Source of the DNA: Strigamia acuminata
Lineage: Eukaryota; Arthropoda; Chilopoda; Geophilomorpha; Linotaeniidae
Assembly: GCA_949358305.1 (NCBI GenBank)
Contig: OX442314.1
Location: forward strand, 40,308,581 to 40,372,580
Reading direction: 5' to 3'
DNA length: 64,000 nucleotides
A program made the translations under genes and the position numbers. Positions 32,890-43,519 of this stretch are shown here, piece by piece; positions within the stretch are counted from its first letter, which is position 1, and every line of letters starts with the position of its first letter. The notes beneath the pieces were generated by a model, which was not told where the DNA came from, searched no databases, and saw nothing but the letters and a program-made list of their open reading frames with translations.

Positions 32890-34140
32890 GAGGAATTGGG
32901 GCGATGCTCAAAAAACAAAATAAAACCAAAACAAAACAAAAACTTTACATTTTTGATCCGTTTTTATTCGTATTTCAACAACGCGGCCGCCTTCTTTTCC
33001 TCGCTTGGTTGCCGCCTACACTTTCTCTTCAAACTTCAATTTAGCCACTTCTACATTGAATTAATTAAATAACAAAATAAAAATAAAAACCCATTTGGAG
33101 GTCAAAAATTGAGGCAGAGAGGGTGGAGGCCCCAGGCTGACCACAGATGGTCTTTAAGCTGTTGTCGAGCCTGTCTGGGACGTGTCGATAGATAGACTGT
33201 CGAGAGAATGCCTGGCACAGGTGTCGAGGGATAGACTGTCGAGAGATTGCTTTGTCGAGAAACTGCTACCGCATTTCTAAAACATGGTGGGCCATGTCTC
33301 TGTTACCCACGACGAGCCGACAACTGGGGTTTTGTTACGGATGGCCCGAGAGACGACTTCATTTGGAGCTGGATGTTCGACAGTGAACTCGTACGAAAAC
33401 TAATCACATCCCAAAAAGCTACTGTTGTAATTGTGTTGTGTTCATCTCCAAAAGCTACAAACCGATAAAGCAAAAAATTAGTCCGAAGTCCTTTTTTTGT
33501 TCGCCAAACAACGACAAGTGAAACAAACAACAATATGAATGCATCTATAATACAGATTTATTTTACTTTGTCATCCAAACCACTTTTTATAAGTCATCAT
33601 CATAAATCATAAATACTAATTTAATTTTTTAAAAAAAATCATAATACTGTACACGTGAATTTTGCCAAGTGCCACACCTCTAACGCCATCCCTCGCCCAA
33701 TCGCAACGCCACAAAAGCGACGATTTGTTTGTTGTCCACCAAGGGTCTGGTGGTGTGGGCGGATAGCTGAAAATGTAAAGTCGAAAATCCAGCAAAAGGA
33801 TGGAATCCTTTTTCCGATACTTTTGCCTGACATCATCGAGAATGTTAAGGCCAAGATAAAGAAAGCATTTTGCCAGATAGGCAGGTATGAAAACAAATGT
33901 TACTTAGAGCATTTTGTTCTGCAGTGCTGTCATCAATCATTATTATGGCTGGTCCCAACTCCCAATGATTGTCCACGTCCTCCAAATGAATTTTCCAGAA
34001 TAATACTCTAATTATTTAAGAATTTGTAAAATAAAAAAAATAAAAATAAAAACATTTTTTACACACCTGCCAAAGTTTAAATCCTTCTGTGATGCTTTTT
34101 TCTGATTCACCAGATGTCAAAATTACTCCAACAGGCACTC
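32890..34140. other. no clear gene; short GTCGAG tandem repeat at 33.2 kb
   Basis: About 33,182-33,260 has a near-duplicate of about 50 bp built on GTGTCGA(T/G)(A/G)GATAGACTGTCGAGAGA. An ORF at 33,655-34,011 has mixed composition and shares NVKAKI with 31.9 kb. Nothing is recognisable. Confidence 0.35.
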
Positions 34141-34327
34141 CAGTTTACCAATAACGGACTTAGCAATTAACAAGAATATTCTTGCGTGAATTCTATTTCG
34201 GCACGTCGTCGATGCATTTACGAAAACGTTACGTAAGACAGACGTGATTGGCACGTGTTGGATCGGACAAAACACATTTGGAATGTATTGGTCAACTCAA
34301 CCCTGATTGGTCGAGTGACTTGTCATG

Positions 34328-34384
34328 TATATAAGACGTGACATCGTCACGTTTACAGAACGTGACATTATTGGGGTATATAAA
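34328..34384 (+). promoter_or_regulatory. two TATA boxes before the RAP74-like gene
   Basis: TATATAAG (34,328-34,335) and TATATAAA (34,377-34,384, within GGGGTATATAAACCCC) lie about 128 and 79 bases before the ATG at 34,456. A transcription start about 30 bases after the second box would leave a 5' leader of about 45 bases. Confidence 0.6.
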
Positions 34385-34455
34385 CCCCCAACCATTATTG
34401 AATAAACTATCAATTCAATTGTCTTAAGCATTGTCGTACACAATCAATCGTGAAA

Positions 34456-35520
34456 ATGAACGGCAATACATCAACGCAAGAGATAACTGTCCGAATTTCG
34501 AAGAACACGAAAAAAAGTTTCAATGTTATGAATCTTCCCAGTTCGGTGAATGTCAATAAGTGGTCGAAAAGAAGTGAAATGAAGCGGGAGAACAACAAGG
34601 ACGCGACCGCCGACCAAACGACGAAATCAATTGGTGATAAGCGTGAAATAGCGGTGGCGCGAAGGAGGTTAAACGGCAAAAAACGCACTGAACCGGAATA
34701 TAATCCCGAAGCACAACCGTGGATTCTGAAACCGGACGGAGCAAACGGAAAAAAATACCGCGGGGTTAAACAGGGCAGCGCTAGCAGTAATTATTACGCT
34801 TTCATTGAAGCGGCCGATGGAACTTTCGACGCCTACCCAGTCACAGACTGGTATAACTTTACATGCGTACCGACTTATAAAACCCTGAATGCAGAGCAGG
34901 CAGATGCTGCGTTTGAGGGGCGGGAGAAAGTCCTGAATTATTTTCAGGTGATGAAGAATTTGAAGAATGCGCAAGTCGATGACGAAGAGTTGGATGGGGA
35001 GAAGAAAGACGAGAAGATCGGTTACAAAGGGATGGGAGGAAGAGAACTTAAGATTAGAAGTGGGAAAGAAGCAGATAGTTCGGACGAGGATATGGAGGCA
35101 GATGGAGTTACCAAGCGGAAGAAAGTTGTGAAGAAGAAATCGAAGAAGGATAAAGAAAGGGAAGACAAAATAGACGACGTGGTTGGTTGTGGTGAAGAAA
35201 ATGGTGAAGATGATGTTGGTGACGGAGTCGAGTTTGATTACATGTCAGACTCGGACGACGAAGGGCATGAGGATCCGGTGGAATTGATGCAAGGCGTCGA
35301 AGACGAGGTAGCGAATAGGGAAACGGAAGAGGAAAAAGGGGTGCAAACGACGGAGGTAGAGGAGAAGATTGGTGAGAAGCGAAAACGGCCCACTTCGCCG
35401 GAACCTGTGGAAGCAAAGAAAAAGAAAGAAAATGTCTCTGATAATGGTCCCAAAAAGGTGAAGAAAGGAAAACACTCACCAAAAAAATTGGCACCAAAAC
35501 CGAAGAAGGTAAAATCGTAA
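34456..35520 (+). CDS. intronless TFIIF alpha-like (RAP74) protein, short form
   Basis: TFIIF alpha pairs with the beta subunit in the RNA polymerase II initiation complex. The 354-residue frame matches RAP74 in order. NTKKSFNVMNL resembles the start of the dimerisation fold. RRRLNGKKRTEPEYNPEAQP and WILKPDG follow, then KKYRGVKQG, YYAFIEAADGTFDAYPVTDW and YNFTCVPTYKTLNAEQAD. FDYMSDSDDEGHEDP in the acidic middle resembles the VDYMSDGS block. It ends in a lysine-rich tail (KKLAPKPKKVKS) without the C-terminal winged-helix domain. Human RAP74 is 517 residues. No introns are seen, so a retrocopy is likely. I chose ATG 34,456 because it follows the TATA boxes and no upstream ATG is in frame. Confidence 0.85.
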   Translation: MNGNTSTQEITVRISKNTKKSFNVMNLPSSVNVNKWSKRSEMKRENNKDATADQTTKSIGDKREIAVARRRLNGKKRTEPEYNPEAQPWILKPDGANGKKYRGVKQGSASSNYYAFIEAADGTFDAYPVTDWYNFTCVPTYKTLNAEQADAAFEGREKVLNYFQVMKNLKNAQVDDEELDGEKKDEKIGYKGMGGRELKIRSGKEADSSDEDMEADGVTKRKKVVKKKSKKDKEREDKIDDVVGCGEENGEDDVGDGVEFDYMSDSDDEGHEDPVELMQGVEDEVANRETEEEKGVQTTEVEEKIGEKRKRPTSPEPVEAKKKKENVSDNGPKKVKKGKHSPKKLAPKPKKVKS

Positions 35521-35699
35521 AATGTCGGATTTGCTGGAAATTCTTTTTATATTTTATTAATTAATTTTATTATCCCCGAGACAGCGCAGTTGTAGAAATC
35601 CGATGCTGTTTCTTTTGCATTATCTGGGTCTCTTGGTTTAGGTTAGAATGGGACGTGTTATTGTTTCTATGTTCTTTTGGGTTGCATGTAACTACAGCA

Positions 35700-36090
35700 A
35701 ATCATTATTTTGAAAGAATTTACTGGTGTTAACTTCACTCGCCTCCTACAGAACGCCATTTTGTTGTTCTTGAAGTTAGTCATGTTTACTACACGGTTTT
35801 CCAGATAAATAAAATTCAGTCGCAATGTTTTACATACCACATCGTGCTCGTGTACATTTTAATTTTGGTTTTTTCTTGGCGAAGCTTACTTCCATTTATT
35901 TATTTATTTTTTTTCTTTGATATCTTCTTTTCAGTCAGTTTCAACGGCCCTTCTAGGCTACCATACGTACGGTGGGGGATGAAAGATTCGTTCTGTAGAG
36001 AACGGTTATCACTGATTTACGTATCCAATATGGAATCACGTGGTACTACAGTTGGAAAATAAAAACATACGTAAAATTGTGAAAGTCTAA
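35700..36090. repeat. flank block shared with 43.6-44.1 kb, contains repeat E1
   Basis: 'TTTTCCAGATAAATAA' plus 'ATTCAG', and 'CATCGTGCTCGTGTACATTT', match the block downstream of the CUL5-like copy 2. At 35,935-36,020 lies the first of three copies of an 85-bp element (E1). It carries TTCTAGGCTACCATACG, GGTGGGGGATGAAAGATTCG and TTCTGTAGAGAACG. The second and third copies are at 43,998-44,082 and 44,241-44,327. E1 and the third copy follow a pyrimidine tract ending in CAG, and they end near a GTAT that could be a 5' splice site. Confidence 0.75.
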
Positions 36091-36337
36091 GATTCTGTGA
36101 TTGTAGCACAAGAAAGCAAAAACATAAATAAAAATAATGTTGAAACCTCTAATAATTGAGTACCACAATGACGATTTGCACCACCAGACGGCAAACTAAA
36201 TTAGTGGTTTATGGGTAAATAAATTCGATGTAGAAAACTTTGATGTAACTCGTATCCTAATATGAAATAATGTTTTGGCTCTAAGTTATCCAAATTTTTA
36301 AGAAACTGAATCATTTCAATTGAACATCCAAATTATT

Positions 36338-39326
36338 ATGAGATTTATTGATCTGGCCACAGATACAGAGCATTCGCCGTATGCCACTGTAATCAAAAAA
36401 GGCTGTGGCCCTAACTTCGTACTCAACCGGATCGACTCGTTTGAAACGATGATCAAAGAACAAGTATTGAAAACATACAAAAAATAATTGAACAAAAAAA
36501 CTTCCTCCTTAAGTATTACTAATAAACTGTGTGCAATGTTTCAGGGTTTTACCTTTTGGTTTAGATTTTGGTTGAAATTTTGTTTCTATCCTGGTTGCGA
36601 CGACATTGTTGTGGTAAGTATGATCACAATTTTTAATAGTATATTCAATGTGACTATTTCAGCGCAGATTCAAGATAAATGTTCAGATGTTCTTAATAAA
36701 ATAAATGTTGGAATACACAAGCAATTCCTTGAAAGTAAGCTTTTGATAGAGGTGATGGCAGATAAGGTGATGATAAAGCTTAATAATTCAAATGTTAGTT
36801 AATCCTTTACAGGTTCAGCGGAAGATGCAATTAAATATTGTCTAGAGAAAGCAATTGTTCAATTAAAAAGCCAAAGTAGGTCCCTAAAGTTTCATCGTCT
36901 GTTTATGTTACAATAACATGTTCTCTTTCTCTACAGAAGGATCAAAATCATGGGTTAGAACGAAGAGAATAAAGCAACAATTTGCACATGTGGTATGTTA
37001 TTGAAAGAGGACTTTACAGAATCCGCCAGAAAAATATATACACACTTCTTTGAACTTTCTATGCACCGTATTACCTCACATTAAGCGGCATACAGGTTTT
37101 TTACAACTTTATACAAAAAGTTTTTACCGGCATGCTGGTATAAAGCGAAACATGCCGGTATAAGTGAAAAAGCGGTTGTTCTTTTTTTTTACTTTAAAGA
37201 GCCCGGATGAATAATTATGTTGGTTTTTGGGCCGAAAATTTGAGTTTTCATAATTTTCTGCAGATTGTTGCTAAAATCTGGGTAAATTTATAGAAATTTA
37301 AGCCAATTTCCTACATTTTGGAGATCTAAAAAGGATTTTATGGTTGTTTTGGCTGAATCCTCATTTATAAAAATTCTTAATCGCTTACCCCGACGAGGGT
37401 TTACTTTAGAATATGGCCCGCTTCAGAATGGGCCCAAAATTTGATTACTTACCAAATAAAGCCTCCTGAGTCCGAAAATGACATTCAAAAGTGTCGGAAA
37501 TGAACCTAACTTTAACCTAACTTAACCTGGACTAGCCTATCCTTAACCTAACCTAATCTTAATGGTATTGTTAGGTTAGGTTAAGGATAGGCTAGTCTAG
37601 GTTAAGTTAGGTTAAGGTTAGGTTCATTTCCGACATTTTAAGTGTCATTTTTGGACTTGGGGGGGGGGGAGGTTTGTTTGGTATGTAAACAAATTTTTGG
37701 CTCATTCCGAAGCGGGCCATATTCTAAAGTAACTCCCACCGACGTGGTGTTAACAACGAGGTTTATCGGCATGCCGGTAAAACTCGAACTACACCGGCAT
37801 GCGGCTTAATGTGAGGTAATACGGCATGTGTGTATACATTTTTCTGGTGCACTCTGTATATAGGTCATTAGACCAAGGCTCTGTAAGCACAATAAGCAAA
37901 TAATTTCTTATACACCCTGAAACCCTAAAACTAAACAAAAAAATTAAAAAAAATTAAAAATGCCTACAACATTAACAATTCTGTTAGAAGCCAGGCTCAC
38001 TTTACTACTTCCTTTGCTTTCAGCTGCAGAAATGTTGCGAGATGGCATTTGGTGCTGCTCTTTGTGACATTTTCTACAGATGGCTGACAGCCCCCGAAAT
38101 GGACGACACATCGCAGATTTATTGGACAATACCGAAACAATATCTGGACGCAGAATACCGGCCAGGACCATTGGAAAGATATCTGGTCGATTATTGGGAA
38201 GATAATTTAGTGTCGTTGTGCGGTGTCAAACTACGACATATTCCATGGGTGTTGAAGCTAATATATGGATCGTCTTCGTCCGAAGAATATTTGGATATGG
38301 AGAAAGAGATCACGGACGATAATACGTGTCCCTACATGATGTTCATAGCACAGGTGACGGATAAATTAAAAATCAGCAGAGACGAACGAAGACGCGACAT
38401 CGAATACGTTGATGAAAAACCAAATTTAGAAAAAATATGGAATATTGCTAAAACGGTAAGCATTAAAGCAAGCAAATATACTTTGCAAGCTCAATAACAT
38501 CATTCTTGTCTAATGTTCACCAAAGTTTGCAAAAGAAAAAGCAAATATGCTGCTCGGTGAGTCTATCAGCAGATTAAAAGCCGAAAGGAATGGTAATCCA
38601 AAAAAGAGAGACTTTTATCACACGTGCTCCTATTGTTCCACAGCAATAAGTATGTACAACTGCATAAATTTCCGAAAATGTCCCAGGTTAGTAATATTTC
38701 CATAGATGGACTTGAACCTGCCAACATGCAAAATAAAATCAAATAAAACAAAATAAAACAAAATGTTGTCGCGCGAGCGAGACACACATGATGCGCGAGA
38801 GCTGTATTGAGTGCCCTGTGTTCTAGGCAAGTGATCAACCTGCTTGGGCATACGTGAACACGTTCAAACGTGACAAAAACGTGTGAAAGAAAAACGTTTA
38901 AAATTAAGTGTGATCACTTAACACTAATTTCTTTTAGTGAGAAAGAAAATAAATGTTGGAAAATAAATAGTTTGGGGTTTTTTTAAAAATAAAATTGAAG
39001 TGCCAATAAATACATCTCTATAAATTTACATTCTGCGTATTAGCAGGATGATCTAATCTTTATAATTTACTTTTATTAAAACGCCATAAACTTTCAGTTG
39101 TATTGAGGAAAGATGGAAAGATGCAAGATATTATTGTAGCGATACTTGTAAAAGTAAGTTGATCCGTCCGTTTTCATGTCTTGTGGTTAGTAGACTCATT
39201 CACAAATGCATGTTTGACTTCAAGTATAATTTTTCTTTGCACTTGTCCACAGTGGAACACTGGTTTCAGCTCCATCAACAAGAACATGCCAAGTATTTGG
39301 AAAAGCAGCAACAACTAAATGGGTAA
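36338..39326 (+). CDS. nine-exon gene for a MYND-like zinc-finger protein
   Basis: I joined nine exons by GT-AG sites and phase: 36338-36463, 36545-36613, 36668-36734, 36813-36875, 36937-36992, 38024-38455, 38526-38686, 39098-39153 and 39253-39326. The frame is unbroken for 367 residues, from MRFIDLATD to a TAA at 39,324. The large exon 6 (ALCDIFYRWL, then GPLERYLVDYWEDNL) is helical and unrecognised. Exons 7-9 give a C-terminal finger: CSYC, KCPSC (the last C comes from exon 8), YYCSDTC, then HWFQLHQQEH. That is the C-C/C-C/YC-C/HxxxH pattern of MYND domains, with His in place of the final Cys. MYND fingers usually bind proline-rich partners in chromatin or signalling proteins. Intron 5 (1.03 kb) hosts a fold-back element. 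The start is the first ATG of the open frame, and an upstream exon is possible. Confidence 0.8.
37015..37860. mobile_element. fold-back element in intron 5, TAACCTAAC core
   Basis: The ends are inverted: TACAGAATCCGCCAGAAAAA (37,015 on) and ACCAGAAAAATGTATACACA read in reverse from the right end. GTATTACCTCACATTAAGC lies inside both arms. The centre is a 65-bp near-perfect palindrome (37,492-37,556 with 37,571-37,635) made largely of CCTAA/TTAGG-type words. 'GGGCCATATTCTAAAGTA' and its complement lie between ends and centre, so most of the 840 bp folds on itself. There is no coding sequence. Confidence 0.85.
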
Positions 39327-39329
39327 TTG

Positions 39330-39720
39330 CTTACACAACTGATGCTACTCATAAATATAAGCCACTTTTAAATTTGTTTAATCCAATTTTTAAAAATCAA
39401 GTTGAACTGAAGTTAAATTGAGTTTACCCATGTAATCAAATGTTGTATTTAATTTATTTTTATTTAAAAAAAAAAAATAACCGTTGCATTATTATTACCA
39501 TTAAAAAAAATTGTATAACATTTGTTTTGTTGTTTTCTTTTCATTATTATTTCTAAATCTCTCCACCAGATGACACAATCCAATATCACACACACAAAAA
39601 CTTCCCTTCAGTTTAGTTTATCTTCCATGTAAAATAAAAATGCATTGAGATTTAATGACATCAGTCTTGGCCCGGTCACTTAACTGGACAATGTGGTCGA
39701 CAGACAAGATCCATCTGTTG
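39330..39720. other. spacer between the MYND-like and THAP genes
   Basis: AT-rich DNA that probably contains the 3' UTR of the MYND-like gene (AATAAAAATG at about 39,632) and the promoter of the THAP gene. No further gene is seen. Confidence 0.5.
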
Positions 39721-39776
39721 AGCGAAATTAGTACTGTCGAATATTGACTGAAGGTGGCGTTGAGAGCTTATTTACA

Positions 39777-40647
39777 ATGGCAGTTTCGGGTGTTTCGTGC
39801 GCTGTTCCACTGTGTTTTAATAATGGTAGAAAAAGGCCGATTGGGGTAACTTGGCATGCTTTTCCAAGTGATATAGCTGTGAGAAAAGAATGGATTGTAA
39901 AAATCAGACGTGATTTAGGTCCTAAATTTAAATTAGGAACAGCGAGCAAAGTCTGTTCAGTTCACTTTGAGAAAAGTGATTTCCGCCCTCTTTTGCATTC
40001 AAAAAGAGTATATTTGAAGCGTAATGCAGTTCCTTCAATATTTCCATGGTCATCAAAAACTAAGGTAAAAAATGGCATTCTAGATATATTTTTAAAGCTA
40101 ATTTTGAATATTTTTTAGATGGCTGAAGCTACTGCTCGTGGAAATCGTTTAAGAGGAAGAAGCGATAATAAAATTTTAAACAGCTCTAATACTAATGATG
40201 AAATCCTTAAAGACTCAACCAATGTAAGAATACTCGTAATACCGTTGCTTAAATTTAAATTTTGATTTTTTTATTCTATTTCAGGTCATGAAAGGTCATG
40301 AAAGAAATGATGTCGAGACGCTGATAGAAACTGAGAGTAAAGGGTTATCTCCAATTGGATTAATGCAAGAGCTGAGCGATGAAATAGCATCACTGGAGAA
40401 TGAAATCAAGATTAAACGCTCAGTGATACAACAGCTTACGGAACAAGTCCAACAACATGAAAAAAGTGAAATAATCTTGAAAAATGAATTGGCAACCAAA
40501 GTCAACTACATTGTAACATTAGAGGCTAGGGTTGAGAAATTTCAGAAGTCTAGATTGACAGTAAAACCACGGCTCTACACTCGACGCCCTGGTCCGAAAC
40601 AGGCACTACCTTCGATTGATTTTGAGCTTTTGGTTTTGAAAACTTGA
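39777..40647 (+). CDS. THAP-domain protein with C-terminal coiled coil
   Basis: Three exons, 39777-40064, 40119-40223 and 40285-40647, join in phase 0 with GT-AG introns of 54 and 61 bases to give 251 residues. Residues 1-85 are a THAP zinc finger, which binds DNA in a sequence-specific way. It shows CAVPLC (C-x4-C), WHAFPSD, KVCSVHFEKSDF (C-x2-H) and the closing AVPSIF box. Exon 2 is basic and exon 3 is a leucine-heptad coiled coil (LMQELSDEIASLENEI onward) likely to dimerise. THAP fingers occur both in host regulators and in P-element-type transposases. No transposase domain is present here, so this is either a host gene or a domesticated piece. All three exons are intact. Confidence 0.85.
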
Positions 40648-40747
40648 CCAAAATAACCGATGGAAGCTGTCAATAAGAATTTGTTTACAAGCTGCAGTGT
40701 AATTAATTGCCAACATTAAAAATATTGAATTTTTTTTCAAGTCAAAT

Positions 40748-41008
40748 AACATATCGTACTCAATTAGTTGTTTAAAATGAATTAATGAATAAAGTTCGCC
40801 ATGCGTCTTTCACAACGTAATCTACACGTATTTAATAGAGAGTCAGTAATAAATGAACTTGACGAATCGAACAGTGAACGTTTAGGTTGATATCGTTTTA
40901 ATAACGTTCTCTTTAAGTTGTCGTATAAAAAGAACAAGAATCACTTATCAAATCATTCTTCTTCAGTATCTTCAGCATCTTCAGTACTTGCTCTAATATT
41001 CGATCGAA
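40748..41008 (+). promoter_or_regulatory. promoter of CUL5-like copy 2 (TATA + Inr)
   Basis: TATAAAAA at 40,924-40,931 and an initiator TCATT with its A at 40,955 are spaced 31 bases apart, as in copy 1. The block is homologous to 14,529-14,781, with scattered substitutions. Confidence 0.7.
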
Positions 41009-43351
41009 ATGGCAACTTCTACATCCGAAAAATCTGAAACTGAATTGGCAACTTCTACATACGAAAAATCTGAGTTTGAATTGGCACACGAAGCATCTGA
41101 AACTGAATTCAAAAGCACGAAGCTTCCGTTGATTAGCGAGACTGTTTTTAAAGTGTTGCAGCGAGAACCTTTTAATATGGACGAATGGTTGGATTTATTT
41201 TATATGGTGCACGATGGTTGTGTGAAGTACGATCTTGAAAAATCAATGTACGACATTGCGGCGGAGAACGTTAAATCGATCATTAAGCGTACGCTTGAAA
41301 AAATCGAAATCCATCACGAAGACGAAGCGTTGGTCAAAGCGTACGTCGCCGAATGGGAAAAATTCTCCGAAGATTGTGGTAATTTGTCAGGACCGTTTAC
41401 GCCGTTGACGATTAAGAAATGGGAACACGATGCGAATGACTTCAGTGTGAGGAAGTTAATGCTGGATTCATGGAACAACGATATTTTCATCAAACTTGCG
41501 CCCAGCGTGCACACGAGCGCGATGAATCTAATCGACGCAGAAAGGAACGGCAAAGTGGGCGATCCGCAATTAATAAGAAACTTACGCGTGTCCGACATAG
41601 ACGCGTGCACCGTTGACGGCGACAAATATTTTAATTACCGAGAAATGTTCGAAAAAGCTTATATCGACACGACGCAGGCGTTTTATCAAAAAGAAGTGGC
41701 CGAGGTGTCGATGGCCAGCGGAGTCGTGGATTACATGAAATATGCAGATCGGAGATTCAAGGAAGAAGTGGCGCGCGCGGACAAATATTTGAAGTTGGAT
41801 TGGGATTCGGAAACTCCGCTGACGAAAGTGTGCGCCGATCTGTTGGTGGTGCCCGTCCAGGACACGATTTTATCCGAATTCGTGTCGATGGTCGAGCGGA
41901 ACGACATCGAGAATCTGCAGCGGATGTTTCGCTTGATGCATCGCACGACCGACGGCATCGCGGCCATGTTGAAGGAACTGGAAAAATTCACCGTGGACAC
42001 GTGTTTGGCGGACTTGTTAGTCGCGGCCGAAACGGTCGTCGACAATTCCGACAAGTACGTGCAACGACTCATCGATCTGTACAACCGGTTCGGCGAATTG
42101 ATCGAGGCGGCTTTCGAAGACGACGCGCGATTCTTTTCTTCGAGGGACAGGGCGTTCAGAATAATCGTCAACGACACGACCATCTTTAAATTGGAACTCC
42201 GCGTGAGAAACAAAACTTCGGCCGAGTCGAAATGCCCCGAGTTGTTGGCCAACTACTGCGACTTGTTGTTACGGAAAACGCCAATGAGCAAGAAACTCAC
42301 TTCGGCGGACGTCGACAGCAAGTTGAAAGACGCCGTTCAGCTGCTTAAATTCGTATCGAACGTCGACGTTTACATGATCTATTACAAGTCGCATTTGACG
42401 CGGCGTTTGCTCTTGGACACGTCGGCCGATCTGGACAAGGAAGAAGAGATGATCGGCTGGTTGAAAGAGATCGGGATGCCGGCCGAGTACGTCTTCAAGG
42501 CCTCGCAGATGTTCAACGACATCCAATTGAGCGTCGATTTCAATCGCAACTTGAGAGAATCGAATCCGAAAATCAGAGACTCGATCAACGTCAAGATTTT
42601 TACTTCCACCGCTTTGTCGCGACCGGGAAACAAGATGGCCGTGACGCTGCCGCTCGAATTAGAGGATTACGTGTGCGAGATGGAGAAATTTTATAATACC
42701 AAGTTCAGTGGAAGGAAATTGACTTGGGACCATCAATTGTCGACTGCAACGATTACTTTCTTGAATCCGTTGGGTAAATTTGATCTGGACGTCACGACGT
42801 TCCAAATGGCGGTGCTGTTTGCGTGGAACGAGCGTCCGAAAGACAGAATTTCGTTCGAGGATCTGCGATTGGCGACCGAGTTGCCCGAAGCTCAACTGCA
42901 GAAAACCATGTGGACTTTGATTGCGACGACGACAAGTTTGAAACGGAACGTTGTATTGTGTGACCCGGAAGTGAAGTCAGCGTCGGGTTTCAATCGTGAG
43001 TCGCTCTTTTGGATAAACGACGAGTTCGCTTTGGTTCGGAATGGGAAAGAGCAGAAACGGGGTAAAGTGAACCTGATCGGGCGGTTGCAGCTGTCGATGG
43101 AGAGTAAAGAGGCGGAGAACGAAGAGATCGTGCAACTGAGGGAGCTTAGAGTGCAAGAAGCGCTCATCCGTGTTGCGAAGACGAGGAAGACTATTGCGAG
43201 CGATCAGTTGCAGATGGAGTTGGTGGTATTGTTGAAAAACATGTTTTTGCCCACCAAGAGGTTGATCAAGGAGCAAGTCGAATGGTGTATCGAGAATAAT
43301 TACTTGGGGAGAGATCCGTCCGATTTCAACACATTATTGTACGTTGCTTAA
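41009..43351 (+). CDS. intronless cullin-5-like gene, copy 2, intact
   Basis: This encodes a scaffold of a CUL5-type RING ubiquitin ligase, likely cytosolic or nuclear. The uninterrupted frame of 780 residues is the same length as human CUL5. The first 35 residues carry two TSxSEKSETELA-type repeats. Cullin repeats follow (VRKLMLDSWNNDIF, FEKAYIDTTQAFY, YMKYADRRFKEE). The cullin homology domain has ESKCPELLANYCDLLLRK, HLTRRLLLDTSADLD, EIGMPAEYVFKASQMFNDI and TTFQMAVLFAWNERP. The C-terminal winged helix has IRVAKTRKTIASDQLQMELV, whose lysine (residue 724) is the NEDD8 acceptor position of CUL5. There is no intron, so it is a retrogene or a derivative of one, and it is GC-richer than its surroundings. 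Polyadenylation signals overlap at 43,412-43,421. It probably retains function, since the frame is clean while copy 1 is broken. Confidence 0.92.
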   Translation: MATSTSEKSETELATSTYEKSEFELAHEASETEFKSTKLPLISETVFKVLQREPFNMDEWLDLFYMVHDGCVKYDLEKSMYDIAAENVKSIIKRTLEKIEIHHEDEALVKAYVAEWEKFSEDCGNLSGPFTPLTIKKWEHDANDFSVRKLMLDSWNNDIFIKLAPSVHTSAMNLIDAERNGKVGDPQLIRNLRVSDIDACTVDGDKYFNYREMFEKAYIDTTQAFYQKEVAEVSMASGVVDYMKYADRRFKEEVARADKYLKLDWDSETPLTKVCADLLVVPVQDTILSEFVSMVERNDIENLQRMFRLMHRTTDGIAAMLKELEKFTVDTCLADLLVAAETVVDNSDKYVQRLIDLYNRFGELIEAAFEDDARFFSSRDRAFRIIVNDTTIFKLELRVRNKTSAESKCPELLANYCDLLLRKTPMSKKLTSADVDSKLKDAVQLLKFVSNVDVYMIYYKSHLTRRLLLDTSADLDKEEEMIGWLKEIGMPAEYVFKASQMFNDIQLSVDFNRNLRESNPKIRDSINVKIFTSTALSRPGNKMAVTLPLELEDYVCEMEKFYNTKFSGRKLTWDHQLSTATITFLNPLGKFDLDVTTFQMAVLFAWNERPKDRISFEDLRLATELPEAQLQKTMWTLIATTTSLKRNVVLCDPEVKSASGFNRESLFWINDEFALVRNGKEQKRGKVNLIGRLQLSMESKEAENEEIVQLRELRVQEALIRVAKTRKTIASDQLQMELVVLLKNMFLPTKRLIKEQVEWCIENNYLGRDPSDFNTLLYVA

Positions 43352-43519
43352 ATTCTTTTTTGTTTGATTTTAACTTTTTTGCTACTTTTTTTCATGGACT
43401 CACATTTTATAAATAAATAAAATTTTAAAAAATATACATATAAATTTCAAAGATCAAACTCAATTAGTAAAAAGGAATTCCCAAACACAATCTTATGGAA
43501 TTAACAATATTAATGCAGC

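Noticed and set aside
37492-37635. Interstitial telomere tract
   Set aside because: The words resemble TTAGG but are irregular and arranged as a palindrome, not a one-way tandem array.
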